The position numbers and the translations under genes were made by a program. Source: a virus. Taken from it: a stretch of DNA of 24,118 bases. Below are positions 22,246 to 24,118 of this stretch, in pieces (position 1 is the stretch's first letter; the number at the start of each line of letters is the position of its first letter). The stretch is from positions 1 to 24,118 of the IMG/VR virus record IMGVR_UViG_3300032360_000050, one strand, 5' to 3'. Below the pieces are notes generated by a model that searched no databases, was not told where the DNA came from, and saw only the letters and a program-made list of their open reading frames with translations.

Positions 22246-23679
22246 ATGTTTAATATGGAATGGTATCGTACCAAACACAAATCAAAAGAATTAACATTAG
22301 GATGGTTATATAATAATGGAATTCAAAACGACTTCGCTAAAGGGTATACAAAAAATGTAACTGATTATCTTTCAGTTGAATGGTCATTTTATTTTAAAAA
22401 ACAATTTGCTAGTGACACTATAGAAGATTTATGCAAACAAGCATATGATGATGGATTTTCTAAAATACTTGTCTTCAAACAAGGACTTCAAACAAAATGG
22501 AAATTTGAATATGAATTTCCAAAATTTTACGAAGCTAATACAGATATTAAATTTGTCGGGCACGTATTAGATAACGTTGATAGTTACTATCGCATTCACC
22601 CTCAAACATTTATGCTTGACCTTAATTGGTGGGCTGATGCTGGATTTCCTGAATGGGGCGAACAAAAATGGCATGATCCATTTGAAGCAATAGAACCTAT
22701 TCGTAGTAAAGAAAACCACCACGATGAATATACACCTCATTGGATAGCTCCAAGTGAAAATTTAAAGAATTACAAGCATAAATTAGAAGGTTGGAACTTA
22801 GTAAAAACATTAATGGAAGATGGGCAAAAGGTTATTTCTTGGCCTAAGGAAATAAGACATCAAAAACATTATTCATATCCAGAAGTTGAATATGACGGTC
22901 CTAGGAATTTAGCAGAAGCACTTGAAATTACACAGACAGATGGTTTTTTTATTGCTAATACTGAAGATCTAGTTAATTTAGATGAGCTTATTGAATACAG
23001 AAAAAATAATACTCTTCCTGCATGGGATGGAACCTTTAACAGCATATGGACACCTGCCGCTGGACTTAGTCCGCTTATATGGGCATTTAAACTAAACTTG
23101 CAAGAAGATAGTAAAATTGTTGTGTATGATGTAAGTAAGTTTGCTCTTAATGTTACAAAGAGAATAATAAATGAATGGAATGGTACTGAGTATTCTAAGT
23201 TTGCCAATCGGCTAATGGATGATATAGCACCCAAGCAGAACAAAGAAGACATATTTAAAGGAACAGACAAATTAAAATTTGCTGATGAAATTGTAGAAGA
23301 GTTAAACAAGGATGGATTTAAACAATGGATCAAAGATGTACTTCCTACAATAAATGTAGTATATAAATTTGTAAATCTTCTAGATCCACAACAGTATAAA
23401 GACTTTACAGTAGATATAGTTAAAAAGGAAGTAGGGTATATGCATTTAAGCAACATATTTCATTATTTTCCTACATCATTTTATTATAGCCTTCAGCAAA
23501 GGTATGAATTACATAATGAATTAATAAAAAAAATTAAAGATGCTTCACATAATAATAATTTATTAGTGTTATCGAACCGTGGTTTTAATTTTAATAGAAG
23601 TTGGATAGATGAATGGCCAACATCTAGTTTTAAGGAGTTAGAAGAACCAATAGGGAAATTGTTAAAATGGAACAAGTAA
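22246..23679 (+). CDS. Large two-part protein with methyltransferase-like C-terminal half, 477 aa
   Basis: AGGAG lies about 7 nt before ATG 22246. The N-terminal half has an alpha/beta part (FSKILVFKQGLQTKWKFEYEF, then DIKFVGHVLDNVDSYYRIHPQTFMLDLNWW) that could be a Rossmann or glycosyltransferase-like domain. About residue 215 a linker-like GPRNLAEALEI begins. The C-terminal half has TPAAGLSPLIWAFKL (about 269-283) followed by KIVVYDVSKFALNVTKRII, which resembles the Gly-rich loop and acidic strand end of SAM-dependent methyltransferases, and later SNIFHYFPTSFYY. The roles of both halves are inferred from pattern. It overlaps the next gene by 13 nt. Confidence 0.55.
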   Translation: MFNMEWYRTKHKSKELTLGWLYNNGIQNDFAKGYTKNVTDYLSVEWSFYFKKQFASDTIEDLCKQAYDDGFSKILVFKQGLQTKWKFEYEFPKFYEANTDIKFVGHVLDNVDSYYRIHPQTFMLDLNWWADAGFPEWGEQKWHDPFEAIEPIRSKENHHDEYTPHWIAPSENLKNYKHKLEGWNLVKTLMEDGQKVISWPKEIRHQKHYSYPEVEYDGPRNLAEALEITQTDGFFIANTEDLVNLDELIEYRKNNTLPAWDGTFNSIWTPAAGLSPLIWAFKLNLQEDSKIVVYDVSKFALNVTKRIINEWNGTEYSKFANRLMDDIAPKQNKEDIFKGTDKLKFADEIVEELNKDGFKQWIKDVLPTINVVYKFVNLLDPQQYKDFTVDIVKKEVGYMHLSNIFHYFPTSFYYSLQQRYELHNELIKKIKDASHNNNLLVLSNRGFNFNRSWIDEWPTSSFKELEEPIGKLLKWNK

Positions 23680-24118
23680 ATTTACAGAACTTAAATAAAG
23701 TAAAACAATTTATTAGGAAATGTAAAGAAAAAGAACACTATCAAGATTTAAAACTCCCTGATGAGAAGTTTAAAAGATGGAAAGAAGATAATAGTATAAT
23801 ACCAAAATATGCATGGTGGATTATTCACGAAAGTAATTGTCCAAGTTTAGTTCTAAATATTCCAGTACCTTATAAAGAAATGGCAGCAGAAGCAGAGCAA
23901 TTTATAGGAAGGTATATTAAACACAGAGGCAGTTGGAATCCGGGCTGGAGTAGTATTGCAGTTCATGGACAAAGTGCAGACAGAACACAACCTGCAGACT
24001 ATTATATAGAAGAAGGAATTGATACTGAAGAAAATAGTGCTCCATATGATTGGACAAGTATAGCAAAAGATTGTCCAGTTACAGTAGATTGGTTAAAAAA
24101 TACATTTCCAATTAAACG
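23667..24118 (+). CDS. Partial protein, probable Asp/Asn hydroxylase-like (2OG oxygenase) N-terminus
   Basis: ATG 23667 overlaps the end of the previous gene and the frame stays open to the window edge (150 residues visible). The stretch SSIAVHGQSADRTQPADYY, then APYDWTSIAKDCPVTVDWLKNTFPIK, resembles the region before the iron-binding HxD motif in aspartyl/asparaginyl beta-hydroxylase-like proteins of marine phages. The catalytic HxD and distal His would lie beyond the window, so the activity cannot be confirmed. Trp is frequent. The start has no strong Shine-Dalgarno and may be coupled. Confidence 0.45.
   Translation, partial: MEQVNLQNLNKVKQFIRKCKEKEHYQDLKLPDEKFKRWKEDNSIIPKYAWWIIHESNCPSLVLNIPVPYKEMAAEAEQFIGRYIKHRGSWNPGWSSIAVHGQSADRTQPADYYIEEGIDTEENSAPYDWTSIAKDCPVTVDWLKNTFPIK

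Noticed and set aside
22869-23456. Minus-strand open frame of 195 codons
   Set aside because: Antisense to the 477-aa plus-strand gene, which has a good start site and recognisable segments; the antisense protein is Ser/Leu-rich with no motif.

Overview
The window is AT-rich, gene-dense DNA from a tailed phage. Three proteins look like T4-type neck and tail proteins: gp13 at 19961-20698, gp14 at 14430-15494 (minus) and gp15 at 13069-14427 (minus). A T4 gp1-type dNMP kinase lies at 21581-22219. With the very large repetitive tail-fibre genes and repeated GATAAATAC/TATAAATA boxes before structural genes, this points to a marine T4-like myovirus of the cyanophage/pelagiphage type. The host cannot be read from the sequence. 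The SbmA/BacA homologue would fit a Gram-negative, perhaps alphaproteobacterial, host, but that is inference. I see no tRNA, rRNA, CRISPR array, integrase or insertion sequence.

Layout. (A) 1-10366, plus strand: fibre/appendage genes. These are the C-terminus of one structural protein, a 524-aa structural protein, an 871-aa fibre with seven copies of an EGSTNLYxTxAR motif, a 426-aa fibre and a 556-aa fibre that each end in an S74-type self-cleaving chaperone, a 755-aa fibre with Ig/IPT-like domains, and a 61-aa structural-like protein. (B) 10464-12624, plus: a small helical protein and two DxD glycosyltransferase-like proteins. (C) 12626-15494, minus: an operon of gp14, gp15 and a Nudix hydrolase, convergent with B. 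(D) 15638-16612, plus: an SbmA/BacA-family membrane transporter, followed by two hairpins. (E) 16782-18815: two small proteins behind a near-consensus sigma70 promoter with a palindrome in its spacer, then a 431-aa unknown. (F) 18840-24118: a sulfotransferase-like protein, gp13, a 50-aa basic protein, an SGNH hydrolase-like protein, dNMP kinase behind a perfect consensus sigma70 promoter, a large protein with a methyltransferase-like C-terminal half, and the start of an oxygenase-like protein.

How it fits together. Structural genes mostly follow a T4-late-like box, a short leader and a strong Shine-Dalgarno. The two clear sigma70 promoters precede accessory or nucleotide-metabolism genes, which suggests early versus late control. 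The fibre proteins share exchangeable modules, including a conserved joint just before the S74 chaperone, so they look like products of recombination among host-recognition genes. Around them sits a set of possible glycan- or small-molecule-modifying enzymes. The most unexpected gene is the SbmA/BacA-type peptide transporter, a host-type inner-membrane protein placed between virion gene blocks.
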